DNA of 64,000 bases from Lingula anatina (Eukaryota; Brachiopoda; Lingulata; Lingulida; Lingulidae), in contig NW_019774003.1 in NCBI RefSeq assembly GCF_001039355.2, positions 30,374 through 94,373 on the forward strand, read 5' to 3'. Position 1 is the stretch's first letter, and each line of letters begins with the position of its first letter. Position numbers and translations under genes: made by a program. Shown one piece after another: positions 27,786-45,966 of the stretch. Below the pieces are notes generated by a model. The model ran no database searches, was not told the origin of the DNA, and was given only the letters and a program-made list of their open reading frames with translations.

Positions 27786-30002
27786 AAAACATGAATGCAA
27801 CCACGCGTATGCTCAAGCAAGCTCACATAAGCACACACTCGCAGCACAATCAAACCGTATATCAACACGTTGCGTATATGTGTCCGATGAGACCATGGCA
27901 GCTTTTTTTTAAGCAAAGAATTTCATTTCACATTCAGACAGTCGATGTATGTATAATTTACGACCAATGTTTCCAATTATCGCATAAACATTGACCATAA
28001 GTTCTGATATAACAGAGAGCACCTTGGTATCCCTCCCCCATTCTCTCTCTCTCTCTCTCTCTCTCTCGTGCATGTGTGCATGAAGTTCACAAATGTAGTT
28101 TAGGCCTATGTGGGTCTTGACATGTGAACTGAACATGGCTTCCTTTTATACCAGAAAAAAAAAACGATTTTTTCATTAATCACGTTGGAGACATTCATTC
28201 TAGATACTATTTACAACATATAGGCTACAAAGCGTAAGAGCCCAATAAATTTGCTTAACTAAAATGATAAACTAGTAGCAGTTTTTTAAAGGTTTATCCT
28301 GTCTCACACACACACAAAAAAAATGCAATCGGCAAACTGATTAAGATAAATAGAGACTTTATTCTTCCGGATTTGGAAAAGCCAAAGCTGACAGAAGACA
28401 TTTTCATCAGCTTACCTTCAACCGCCACTGTTGTCTTCTGTCTCTTATGTAATTTCGGTTATTTTAAACTCAGAATACCCTAACGTTAATCAGTTTCAAT
28501 AATGCGATCGTTTTTCTTACAGATCCCTCTCCCATGCAAACTAACAAGCAAATAAAATAAAGACAAACATATAGGTATTCTCCATTCCCTTTTAAATTGG
28601 CTGTTGGGTGTCATTTCCCTCGGTTATTGAATTTTACAGTCAGCTCTTTTGTATGTTGTCATAATCCAAGAGAAATGCGAACTAGACTGTCTGGGCTGAG
28701 ACGACCTCCAGCGCAATTTAATCTATTTACCGATCTCAAAGACAGATGATGAGGAAACCAAATGATAAAATTGTTACATTAATGGCAACATCACCCATGG
28801 ATAGTCTAGAAATGTTACAGAACAGAGAAAAAAGAGGAAAGATTCCGTATTCCAGAGGAATCCTATTGCATTAAATATTTTAGCAAGTAAATAAAACTAG
28901 ATGACTTCTTATGTTTGCTGTTATGCGGATCGTTGATGCTCAACGTCCACAATAATAGACATAATATATCAGCAATTCAACCCTGGGAAATCACACATTT
29001 GAGCCCTAGGAACTCGAATCATTTTGATTGGAATATTCCAATGGACGGAAAACAAATTGCTGCGGAAACTCCCCTAGTCTCATCATTGTTCCTACAGAAG
29101 AGAACCCTGATCACTATGAAGAGACGGATCCATTAAAATGTGTCACTAGAGTAGCAATATGCTGCCTACGACAAAGGTTTTATAACTGTTTCTGTATTCA
29201 TATCAGCATTTATGGGACACCAAGCAATACCTTTATTGCGTTTCAATACATTGAGGGTTTGTCTTCTCATGCATGCAAAAGGCTAGGTGTTTTTACATAC
29301 ATCGTGCATCTACCACATACCATATGTTCCAACTGCTTCAGTGATTTTATATTTAGTGTAACGCTGCATAATATGAGGGAGGTATATGCATCACATAAAT
29401 TTTAATACAGGTCTTTGTCGATAATAACTACGTTTATTTGACACTGGCATTAATTATTAAGTTCTCGGAGGCTATGGCCTAATTCCATACATGTTTTTGG
29501 TGTAAAATATAAAGCACAGGTATGTTTGCATAAATAGGAATGATAAAACACCTCGAAGGCTGACATGTATATGCACGGTGTGAAAGTAGACTCAAATGAA
29601 GAGGTAGACTTCAACAGGTTCACATGACAACTGTGTCTACAGCAGTGACTGTGTACAATTATATCAAGGGCCGTGTGTATATTATAACTACGACCTGTCT
29701 ACCCTAAAATAAAGTTTTTTTTCATCTGAAATATGTTTCCATTGGTTTATTATCCTTAATTTGTTATTTAAGTCTTTATAGTATTTTCTCTACTTGTCGG
29801 CGTCGGAAGTTAATTGTAATTAAAAACGGAAAGTGGGATAACATATGATATTGGCAAAACAAGGAATGACTTTTAAAAATTAATATCACTTATAAGTGGC
29901 AGTGAAATATTGGGTATTGTTATTCCCATATCTGACAGATGCACACAAAAACACAAGCGCACGCGCACAAGAACGCGCAAACACACACACACACACACAC
30001 AT

Positions 30003-30046
<44 letters not shown>

Positions 30047-30758
30047 GAGCAATTTGAATTTGGCAAAAAAACCACCAGAAGCTTTTCATTGCGCATGAGA
30101 ATCATATCGGCTGTCATACCTCACTGGCTTCACACTGATACCCTTAAGTACCTACTTGTCGGCCCTCTCGTATTTAACAACTTTATAACAACTGGCAGTC
30201 ATTTTTATGTGTGACATGAAATACTCTGGTACCAGTATAACAGAACATGCTGTCCCTTTATCTTTGTTGGGAATGGGAGGGGGGAGGGGGGCATAAAAAG
30301 AAAGGGATTTGTTTCTTGGATTGATTTGCATGTTGGCAGACGTGTAATTATGTGTTCGGAAATGTTTCAATGTATCAAAACTAATAAATAAAGCTCAAAC
30401 ATAGCTCATGTCCCTTAAAACATTTTGAGAAAACAAACATTGCAACAGCTTTATTAACATCTCGAAAGAATTTTTAATTTGTGTTTATTATTATTGTTAG
30501 CTTCGATACTTATTACGTACGTAGTTATCCGATACGCACACGTTTATGTATCGGTTTCCGTAGTGTGTGAAGATGACTTAGCAGTATTTAATGAAGAGCT
30601 CTCGAAAGCGCGAGACCCGTACCATATGCTACTTTTACTACTACATAATGACACTCATATCATATAAAAGCTTAATTACTAGTGTAAGCATGTTTTTATA
30701 CATGTAACAATGTGCGAGTGGTTGGGTTACAGACGTATTTGGTGCGTTTTGGTCGCGG

Positions 30759-30844
<86 letters not shown>

Positions 30845-31327
30845 CATACAATGCTAGTGAGGCAAGAAAACCAATACAAAAATACACGAAAACTAAAACT
30901 TGAATAAACCAGCTCTTGACTGTTAGTGAAAATACTAAAGCAAACTTATCCACTCTCCTGCTTCCGATTCTCACCCTATGGTTTCCTCGTCTTTCTAAAT
31001 TCTCTATATTTTCTTACCTTTGACTAGCATGTTTTTTCGTACTTCCTCGGGGATCTCACTGAGCGGAATTATGTCCAGTTTCACCAAAGAACACTCGCCC
31101 TCGGCCTCGAGTTTGCGGAAAATCTGCAGGCGAGCGTCGTTAAGCGCAAATAAGAAGCCATTATTCTCTGCCACCTGTAAAACCAAAAAATCACCATTGG
31201 CCAGTGTCTTTTTGTAGCACTCTATGAGTTCTTGTTCCTGTTTGTTTTCCAGTGGATTACCCTCCGGTTGCTGCTCGTTGTTGTTTATGGTGAAGTGAAT
31301 CGCTGACGGAGGGGCAAACTTCGCCAT
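20571..31327 (-). CDS. unrecognised 186-aa protein with acidic Asp/Ser-rich C-terminus, three exons
   Basis: Exons on the minus strand are 31327-31018, 22823-22701 and 20698-20571. Donors are GTAAGA and GTAAAG; acceptors are TCTTCAG and TTCCCAG; phases 1 and 1. The joined frame is 561 nt ending in TAA. The start is MAKFAPPSAIHF in an AAAATGGCG context. Residues about 30-103 look like a folded domain with alternating strands and helices (GDFLVLQVAENNGFLFAL, then an IFRKLEAEGE helix and IIPLSEIPEEVRK). The last 80 residues are disordered and acidic (IDSDDDVDNVDVSDHS, DWSDDYVASSDSDYG) with a His/Arg patch (HRHRQRD). There is no signal peptide or membrane segment, so it is probably nuclear or cytosolic. 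Introns are about 8.2 and 2.0 kb, far longer than in the 42-56 kb genes. A possible ATTAAA signal follows the stop (20559-20564). I do not recognise the family and assign no function. Confidence 0.75.
21171..22255 (+). mobile_element. decayed Tc1/mariner transposon
   Basis: The segment ending at 22086 translates to the end of a Tc1-type transposase: MRRRCEAFAVSRGGHTRY then stop. Upstream, in other frames and with many stops, are traces of the block before it (NLWDQLKL, compare the Tc1 SPDLNPIEHLWD region). The left border is placed at TACTCAAAAGAAGTTAAGG (21171), and a degraded inverted copy (CTTTCTTTTTAGTA) ends near 22255, giving about 1.1 kb, a normal size for Tc1. The coding region is broken by stops and frameshifts and cannot make an active enzyme. 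It lies in intron 2 of the acidic-protein gene. The transposase identity is solid; the borders are approximate. Confidence 0.72.
23896..23939. repeat. (CA)n microsatellite
   Basis: CA repeats with one GA interruption. Confidence 0.95.
25034..25062. repeat. (GT)n microsatellite
   Basis: Fourteen GT units followed by a GC-rich alternating stretch (CGCTCGCGCGTGTGCG). Confidence 0.95.
26818..26980. mobile_element. 163-bp foldback element
   Basis: The left arm GGAACCTTTTCTGAAAATAA (from 26818) pairs with the right arm at 26957-26980, which is its reverse complement apart from one missing A. The arms are about 24 bp and the intervening sequence is non-coding. I could not define a target-site duplication. 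It sits in intron 1 of the acidic-protein gene and resembles a small MITE. Confidence 0.6.
27742..27784. repeat. (ATT)n microsatellite
   Basis: About 14 trinucleotide units. Confidence 0.96.
28042..28066. repeat. (CT)n microsatellite
   Basis: Twelve CT units. Confidence 0.95.
29980..30045. repeat. compound (CA)n(GA)n microsatellite
   Basis: A CA tract passes directly into a GA tract. It gives artefactual open frames on both strands. Confidence 0.96.
30761..30841. repeat. compound (TA)n(GA)n microsatellite
   Basis: About 31 bp of TA followed by about 48 bp of GA, in intron 1 of the acidic-protein gene, about 180 bp from exon 1. Confidence 0.96.
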
Positions 31328-34300
31328 TTTGGCACTGGCAACTGAGCCAGGTATTCAGCGGACGGTATTCACCACGCACAGCTCACCTGAGGAACGCTGT
31401 CTCTCGTGGTTGTGTCTCGGTGTACTTAAGCAATTGCGCTGTTGACTTGCCACTCGAGAAAAAAAATATGAAAAACAGTTTCCGTCGATGGTTTGACCGT
31501 CCTTTCTTCAAATAAAGGACGGTACTTAATACAACACCGTGTGTTCCTCCAGCACTGTCTCAACACATTACAAACCAAGCCGGTCAGCTTTAGTCAGTTT
31601 CGATATGTGTGTTTGCAATTATACGTGCAACACGAACCCAGAAGGAAATAAAAAATCGAAGAGTTATTCCACACGGCTGAAGATTGATTGTACTGGGCTC
31701 ATAAGCATTATCCTCGTTGTCAATTTAGGTCTCTCGTGTGTTGGTTTAGCTAACACGTTACATTCCCCAAACGGTAAGACCTTTTCCCATAGCTGGTGTC
31801 AGTCGTTTAGTTATACAGTTATCTCATTGCGCCGGGAGATAGAAATGACGCATGTATCCATCAGTTGCGCCCCCTGTAATGAAAATATCCTGAATGACAT
31901 AGGGAAGATCAGTGAATTCGCAGGCATACGAAGTTAACCATACGAAATAGGTTTGCTTTGGTAAATTTAAAATAACGTGTCAATGAGAGGTTCGCGTGTC
32001 ACCCGTGCACGGCATCTTCTCCCCAGATGACTCCATAATCCCTTTCTCTTTTGCTACTTATGAAATAAAGACGAAGTGATTAATTGGTGGCTCATATAAG
32101 AGAGGCGTACTCGGAAGTCCACAATAAAACTGCGCTATACCCGAGTAAGTGTTTCATATCCACACTCTCGAGGGTGGCTCTCGGATTAATTTGGATTTTA
32201 TGAGTTTTGTGTATCGATATCGGCCGTCAATTTTCATTGAACACACAGCGTCATTGTGTACAGCAGCATACGGTCGTGGGAGGCATGTGTTTTTTTTGTA
32301 TGTTAAACCACAAGGGGTGTTTCCTTTGCATCTAGAGATCAGACACCTGCATATTTTTAATAAATCACTTTTGGGCGGTTCCCTCAACACTTGTGTTAAT
32401 TGAGAGATAATCCACGCAAAAACATTGCCTGTATAAAACAGACGCTTATCGGAGACGTGACGGGTAAAGGATGTATTGGTTATATAGAACACGGACTAAT
32501 ATTGTAATATACTGGTATACCTAAGGAACGCAGCTATTTATCCTCACATTGAACCTTGTAATACACTTTTAATGATCTTGGAGCTAGGTAAATCGAAATC
32601 CTATCGTGACAACAGAAGATTCTTTTGCATTTCATTAATTATTTATTCTCTGTCAACATCATTAGACCATACACAACTGAGCCTGCATATGTACGGTTGT
32701 TTTTTTTCACAATCAGTCTTAAGAGGAAAAAATGAAAAATTAATAAGAAATATCTAACCACATGCGTATACAGCTTTGATGAGCTTCGCACGCGGTGACA
32801 TTACGAGAAAAAGAGAAAAAAGAGGAACTGAGACAAATATGTGAAAATCACATTGGCTTGCACACCAAAGTCCCATTATTTGATTTGTAATCGAATTCTC
32901 TCATTCAAATCCTGCTAACAGGCAACTCCACAACGTTTATTAACTTATATACAAAGGTTGGCTTGATGTCTGTTTTAAATTAGCTATTGCATAACCTATT
33001 TACTTAATAACAATCAATGAGAGTTAAAGTTCAAGCAGATGAGACCATTCTTTCATGTTTGCAGAAAGCCCACATTTCTCCTCAGACCCTGACTTCAGAA
33101 ATATACAACGCTATCCATTCCACTGCTGACGAAAAAGTACACAGCATGAGCAATAAATCATTCAACCCACCACATATCAATCGATTGAAAAAATAGATTG
33201 GGTAAAAAAGATTTGATATTGTAGTGCATATGTTTTCCGCTGCATTTTTTTCCCTAGTTTAGTCCTTGTCAAATGTTCACTTTTAGCTTTATAGGCTACC
33301 CATTTCATATTGTACACAGTCGGCATGATATTGTACACTATTGATTTCAATAACCGTTGTGTTTGTTGTAATCAGTGTGCCGTATCCGCTTGACGACTTG
33401 TAAGCCTGGCTCCTGCAAATAATTCAACGTAATTTCTAACGGTGATTCAAAGACTTTAGGCATTAAATTCTGCGTAATATTCTCACTTTGCTCTCTAATA
33501 CCTTCAGTACATTTTTTACAGTCAACTTGTAATCTTTTTCTTATTAGTAATTAACAAATCTTAGTTTGTATTTGAAAACCGATCATTTTGAACAGTGTAC
33601 ATGTATACATTATTTTGGGTGTAAATATAAAGGGGCTGGTACGTAGAATGCCTGAAAGGAGAGCAAGAACAATAATGTTTTTAATACTGGATATTTCTGT
33701 GTTTTTTTCTCTGAGCGACATTGAAAGGTATCCGATCCGGTATTTACCCACCAGTTCAAATTTCCTAAAAATGAAGAATTCGCCTATTCACATTGTCTGA
33801 TATATCCCTGTACCTGGATTCAATGTCTTGTGTCATTTCTAATGAAATGATTTACTTCTGAATTTCCCATAACGTTAAGACTAATCCTGGAATCGTCAGA
33901 TCGCATTATCAACATGGCAAAATTTGAACCCAAGTATATTTTAAGCCTAGATAAATTTAATGAGGTTCTGGAAGTCGTGAGGAAATAATTAAGTAATCAA
34001 TATCAATAATCTGTGGGACTGTATCTGGATTTGAGCACATACAGGATAAAGAACATTACGCGTCTTTTGACAAGAATCATCATGACAACATTGTTAATTT
34101 ATGAAGTACTCGGTATGACATTTCCAAATTAATTTACGAAATGTTAAGCTATGAAAGGATTAGGATCAGATTTTCAGCACAAAACCCAAAACCAGACTAA
34201 TTGCAGCTGCAGGGTGTTCGTAATGCTGCTTATTCAGAAGAACGCAGGGCATCATTATCATCATGCACGCAAAAGGTTTGTCCATACAATTTTTTTCGTT

Positions 34301-35341
34301 TATTTGCAAGATATATTCCTCTAAATGCTCTTTTACCAAATATATACTTATAGAAAAACATGGTTGGCATCGTTTTAGTCCATAAATTCTTAAAAGACAT
34401 AATTGTACAGTAAACTAAAGAACGCCTATCAGAACATGTTTTTCACTTAAATTAGGACCATAAAAAGTTATGTAAAGCTGACACTTTTGTTTTAGACATA
34501 TTCCCTGTTAGGACTGGCGTGCAAACAGTAACTTGGTCTTCTCTGTTGAAGATAATCACAATAACAAATCAACGAAGGTTTATACTCTTTTAATGTACGT
34601 CTTGTTAACTGAATACAACATAACATTCAATAATATGATCATTTTTTAACCTTATAATACCATATAAATAATAATAATAAATCCCTATATATATCCCCCG
34701 TTCTTTAACACATATAGAGAACTGTGGTGCAAATTATTATTCCCAAAATATTTTGGAACTGTGAATTTAAATTGAAACCGATTAGACCTCAACAGTAGGT
34801 GAAACTTATAAGTTACTTACATCCTCTGACCAGCAGAGTGGGGAAGTAGATGAGAAATTATTTAAGAAAAGCACCGTTTAGTTTGAACCACACAAGATGT
34901 GTTAAAATTCTCTGAAAAAAATTAAGCAATAAGTAAGAAAAAGTAAATCTGCATAGGATAGTTTAATCCATGCCTATCTATTCACTTAATGTAAAATTGG
35001 TAAAGAGTGGTGGCACCAACATTCAACAACTTGAAAAATAATTTTAGTAATGTTCCAAAGACCTTAAGTCTCTTTGGCTTTAGAAGTAAAAAAACTGACT
35101 TGGTAGTAGCGAAAAATCAAGTTCTCTTCGAGTGTGACATGATAGAAAAAAATGAATCAAATATCTGATCCCACTTATCATTAACAAACTAAAACAACAT
35201 CAACCAAAATCGTCCAGACAAGAAAACGAATTGGCCACAAACAAAAAAGGACCCTGCAACCTGAAGACAAGTCCATAAAACTCCCACATGGACTATGTGT
35301 AAGTCTTTTTCTCAGCGCAGTTCTTTCATCAGCCTTTTTAT
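31328..35341. other. intergenic, upstream of the acidic-protein gene and downstream of TVP23
   Basis: The first few hundred bases should hold the promoter of the minus-strand 186-aa protein gene. The rest shows no gene, element or repeat that I can support. Open frames at 31539-31937 and 32154-32492 have no domain, and their codon use looks random. Confidence 0.55.
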
Positions 35342-41575
<6,234 letters not shown>

Positions 41576-42415
41576 TTTGAAACGTCACCAAGTAAGAAGC
41601 CTCGAGTTCACAAATTCGCGCACTGTGTAACGAGATTCAAAGAAACGGGTTTATGCAGCACTGTAGAAATGTCATAATCAGATTTGATTATTCATTTCAT
41701 TAGTATATATAAATTGAAAACACTTACACAGTGCTTTAAAAACCATAATCCTAGATAAACAGTTCCACTCAAGACCGAGTCAGAACGTCGATCGTGTGCT
41801 TGATTGTTTGCGATTGTAATGGAAGGCAAATTCATAAAATTTTATCTTTCCGCTGCACAAGCATCACGTAGTCAATAATCACTCACAAACAGTAGAGGAG
41901 ATGGCGAATAAAATTTGTTTTCTGATTGCAAAAAAAAAGGTTGGGGATGTGGCTGAAAAATTCAAATCAGAAATTAATGAAAATCGTCAAATTATCATTA
42001 ATTTTGGTTTGCTAACAGAATTCTTACTTTACACCCGAATTCATAAAACCATACAAAAATGGACTTTCTCTTGCAAATTTCAATCTTCTTGCCTCTAGAT
42101 TTGTGAGGTGCTGCCACCGCGCGAGGGAGACAAGCACTAAAACCAATGCCGCAGAAGAGAGGGCCTGATCTCGAAAAGAAAAACATAGCTACCTCGGCAG
42201 GTAAACTGAAGAGCCGAATGAAAGCAAGGCCACCAAATTAATTCTTTAAAAATTACAGAATTGTCACATAATCCACAACCAAGTTAAAGCATTTTCTCTT
42301 GAAATGAATCTGAGAAGGCTTACCGGAAGTGAAGAATAAACTAACGTCAGGGTGCTAACGTTAAGTCTGTTTACAGTACTATCCATACATAAAATAGTGT
42401 GGCAGGCAAATTACG
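41576..42415. promoter_or_regulatory. divergent promoter region between TVP23 and PLD6
   Basis: The start codons of TVP23 (minus, 41575) and PLD6 (plus, 42416) are 840 bp apart and face away from each other. Next to TVP23 there is a CRE-like ACGTCAC. On the PLD6 side CCGGAAGT (42323-42330), an ETS/GABP core, lies 86 bp before the ATG. No TATA box is obvious. The 65-codon open frame at 41901-42098 has no recognisable domain. Whether there is one shared promoter or two cannot be told from sequence. Confidence 0.5.
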
Positions 42416-43576
42416 ATGGCAAGCTGGAGCCTTGGTAAACTCGTTATATTGACAATAGTCGGCAGCGTTACACTGGAACTCCTGTATTACACTTGGAATT
42501 ATTTCAAAAGGAATCACCGGCATAAACATGGAAAAACGAAACCAAAACAACAACAGAAGAACATATTTCACAACGTCCTGTTCTTTCCTGACCAGCACAT
42601 AGCTTGCAAGGAGCATTTCAACAGCTCTGATGGCTGTCTGAGAAGTGGTTGCAAGTATGCACACTCAGAAACCTCACTAACTCACATGCTAAGTTACCTG
42701 AGAAGTGCTAGAAAGACATTAGATTTGTGTGTGTTTGTTATAACATGCCATGAACTGTCGGATACAGTAATAGCTCTGCATGAAAGAGGTGTGACAGTGC
42801 GTGTAATTACTGACGATGAGCAGGTGGATATTACTGGATCCAAAATAGGAGCATTTCGTGCAGCTGGTAATTTACATGTATTTTTATGCCCATTATTTCA
42901 AACCTTTGGCCTTAAAACAGTGTTGAAAGCTACTGTATACAAATGTACAAGAAGTTTAATGTTACGTGACTTTTATATGTTGATGTTATAATTGTAAGTT
43001 AGGGTTCAAATTAAACTATAAGATATCAATTGCTGTGTTTTTAACAGTTCATGTTATAGTTTCAGTTTGAACCCCATCTTTTACTGGTAACGATACAGGT
43101 GTACTATCATTTTCATTACTCAATGTACCCGGTAGCATATATCTGGTGAATGTGCCTGTATCTTAAAGTGTAGCACCAGTGGTATTCTGAATGATGAGTC
43201 TAATTAAGCATAATTCATAATTATCAATTCACAAATAGGTGGGAAGAATTTTAAAAATCATATGTTTGAGATATAAAATATTATTTATATCATTTATTTT
43301 ACACTGACAGGTATTCAGGTTCGTCAAGATAGATCGTCATATTTGATGCATCACAAGTTTGCACTTATAGATGAAGATGTCCTCATAAATGGCTCGTTTA
43401 ACTGGACCAGACAGGCGGTGACAGGGAACAATGAGAATCTGTTGATCACCAATAGTAGAGATATTGTACAGCCTTACATTGAGGAGTTTGAAAGACTCTG
43501 GGAGCAATTTGATCCAAGAAATTATAAATGTTTACCTCATACAAATAGTGATCAAATTCACCAAGCTATCAGTTGA
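42416..43576 (+). CDS. PLD6: mitochondrial cardiolipin hydrolase / piRNA-pathway nuclease (PLD6, zucchini), two exons, 238 aa
   Basis: Exons 42416-42866 and 43311-43576 join in phase 1 (AAG|IQVRQ) and give 238 codons plus stop. Residues about 7-27 form an N-terminal hydrophobic anchor (VILTIVGSVTLELLYY), as in mitochondrial outer-membrane PLD6. A CCCH-type zinc-finger segment (CKEHFNSSDGCLRSGCKYAH) precedes the phospholipase D fold. The single HKD motif is intact: MHHKFALIDEDVLINGSFNW. Family members work as dimers, one HKD from each subunit, and process piRNA precursors or hydrolyse cardiolipin on mitochondria (established for zucchini and MitoPLD). The exon-1 frame continues past the splice site to a stop; the donor GTAATT fits the conserved junction. 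TVP23 lies divergently upstream, and the ependymin-related gene follows on the same strand. Confidence 0.96.
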
Positions 43577-44108
43577 TGTGTGTAAGAAAAGGAGATTTTA
43601 TGTTTTTAGGGGAATGATTTCATTCAAAGAATTATAAAACTTAACCTCAATTAATTATGATTATATTATACCATACAATGTACTTTAATTAACAAAGTGT
43701 ATGAAAAAGACATTTTTGTGAGCTGATAATCTCATATTAGTAGATATAAGTTTAACATTTTAATATTACCTTTAAACATTTTAAATCAAGCAAATACTGA
43801 GCAAATGCGATTACCATTAATGATAGAAAAACGGGTCAAATAGCATCCCTAGAAGACAAGTGTGTTTGTTTTCTGAAGCACAGTACATGACTATAGGCTG
43901 GGTATCTGTTTAAGTCAATATAAAAGGTCATGGCTGCATAGATATGATTGTAATATTGCAATTTACTTATACATGTATCTGTTCGTCCTTGGTGGCTGGA
44001 GAGAGAAATTCCTGAGACTGGTACACTTCAGTAAGAATTCAGCTTAGAAGCATTTGGTATACATGGACTAAAAAAGTACTAGTAAAAACCCAGTGGATTA
44101 GATTAATC
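43577..44108. other. PLD6 3' flank and ependymin-related gene upstream region
   Basis: AT-rich with no open frame of note. It should hold the PLD6 3' UTR and the promoter of the next gene; no canonical AATAAA or TATA box stands out. Confidence 0.5.
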
Positions 44109-45966
44109 ATGGATGTCAGGATTTCCTTTGTGTTCATTTTAAACACTCTTCTGGGTGCGCAGGGTTTGCAATCGAGTGTGAAGGATGCTACATGCTGTGT
44201 TCCCACTCAGTTTGAGGCCAAAGTGTACATGGATGCAGAGTTGGTATTTCTGGATACAACATCATCTGTGTCAAGGCCACTGACAGCCTACAGCATGTTC
44301 AATTACACAGTGCACCTTGCCTATGACTATGACAGACAGCAGTTATACATGCATGCCAATGTTACTGAGACGTCGCCATTGATCCCACATCCTGTGACCG
44401 ACTCTGTTTTGTACTTGTTCGATCACAAACATGTAAGCTTTTTCAGGAGATTGATTTTATTTAAAAAATTGTTGTGAAATGCAATTATAATTTCTAATAG
44501 ATTATAGTAAATTTGTTTAACCTGTGCATTATACGTACACTGTAACAAGGTTTAATTTCATAAACATATAAAAGTTCTGGCAGCTCTCTACTGTAACTGT
44601 GATTTGTTGACTTTATTATTTATCAGTGCAGTGGAAGTTATTAGTGAATATTTTAATGAATACATTGTAATTGGTGCCAATGAATATTCACCTATTTAAT
44701 TATTTGATTCATGTTTTTCTATTTGTTGCTTACAGTGATTTTTTTGTGTATGCAAAAATCTCTCTTGGTCAGTGCTTTACATATTGGGGTGTTTCTTGTT
44801 ACATTCAGGGTGTTATGTATACTGTCAATGGTGGACATGACGGGAAGTGTCAGAAAGACAATTCAACAGTTCCCATGTCACAGCAATGCATACCAGGTAA
44901 TATTTTAAAAGCTTAAATTGAAAATTTATATTTAAAGTTGATCTAAAGTTAAGGACAGAAAATTTGGATTTCTTCAATTCAGGATGAAGCAACTTTAAGG
45001 CCATTACTTTTTCTTCAAATAAAATGGTGAAATATTTTAATTAAGTGGATCACTAGGCTACTGTTGATCTAACTTGGGTCAAAATTAGGATAAAATTTTA
45101 AGTTAAAAGTTAAAAAAGTTAAGTTTTTGTGTAACCAGTCTTTGAATTTATCTTCAGATGATGCCTTGCTGCAAAGAAACAGTGCCATAGGAAACCCCAG
45201 TCTGCAGCCATTAGCAGCCAAAGTTTACCAGTATGAAGTGAAAGGAGACCCCGATGCTTTCCCCTTCTATATTCAGGCTTTTGTCAAACAAAATGGTAAA
45301 TGATGCATTTACTAGTAAGATAAAATTTCTTCAGGAGATAAGTAAGTCATATCTGGATTCTTAGCTAATGCATTTTCTTTGAAACTGGTGTATATGTAGA
45401 ACTTGGTGAAAAATATGTTATTTAATCATTTTGATTTTCAAGGAAAACAGTGTCTTCCCATGAAGCTCCATGTAGTCACTGCAGGTGGTTCTGGCACCAT
45501 GAATGCTTGGGTCATGAACTTTGTAAACTTAACCCAAGGAATTCAGGATCCTAGCATCTTCAGTGTTCCTGGTCCATGTAGAGGTGCCACACAGGTGACT
45601 AAGATTACAACTGCACAGGTGTGTATTTGTTAAGTCTTATTTATTAATTTTTTTTCACATATAATGACTTATACAATAATACTTATACGAGCATCGTCAT
45701 TCTCAAGATTATACATTTTAGTAGGTTTGACCTCCCAAGGAAATTGGCATCCTCTTGTGGATGTGTTTTCTCCTCACTATTTTCAAACTGGGAATGTGGA
45801 TCACTCTCCATCTTTGTTTTCACATATTATCTGTGTCTTTTTCAAAGCAATTTAAAAGTTTTCATTCATATGCAATTGAGTGGCAGAGGATAATAATATT
45901 TTGGTTCTCTTTTAGGAACCAAAATGGAAACAGGCATTGGAAGTGTTACTTGGGACAATCAATTAA
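44109..45966 (+). CDS. ependymin-related secreted protein, five exons, about 258 aa
   Basis: Exons 44109-44432, 44809-44896, 45158-45295, 45443-45618 and 45916-45966 join in frame. The start is a signal peptide (MDVRISFVFILNTLLGAQG). The ependymin pattern follows: CCVPTQFEAKVY at the mature N-terminus, a Tyr-rich strand region (FNYTVHLAYDYD), GVMYTVNGG, and the C-terminal block FVNLTQGIQDPSIFSVPGPC. Asn-linked glycosylation sites (NYT, NVT, NST, NLT) are present. Family members are extracellular, lysosome-associated or matrix proteins with a hydrophobic pocket, often expanded in invertebrates. Exon 2 has an upstream AG (44735) that would read into a stop; the acceptor at 44808 restores phase and the conserved GVMY strand. 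The end of exon 4 is uncertain: the donors at 45595 and 45619 are both in phase 0 (250 or 258 aa). The AATAAA at 45967 directly follows the stop. Confidence 0.9.

Noticed and set aside
29028-29405. 125-codon plus-strand open frame
   Set aside because: No recognisable domain, no splice partner, and random-looking composition within a long intron.
31539-31937. 132-codon plus-strand open frame upstream of the acidic-protein gene
   Set aside because: No family resemblance and no signal peptide at its start; no evidence beyond being open.
41901-42098. Open frame beginning MANKICFLIAKKK before PLD6
   Set aside because: It lies in the TVP23-PLD6 promoter region, lacks a domain and shows no link to PLD6 exons; treated as chance.
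44736-44808. Start of ependymin-related exon 2 at the AG at 44735
   Set aside because: In the phase set by exon 1 it begins with TGA. The acceptor at 44808 gives the conserved GVMY strand in frame.
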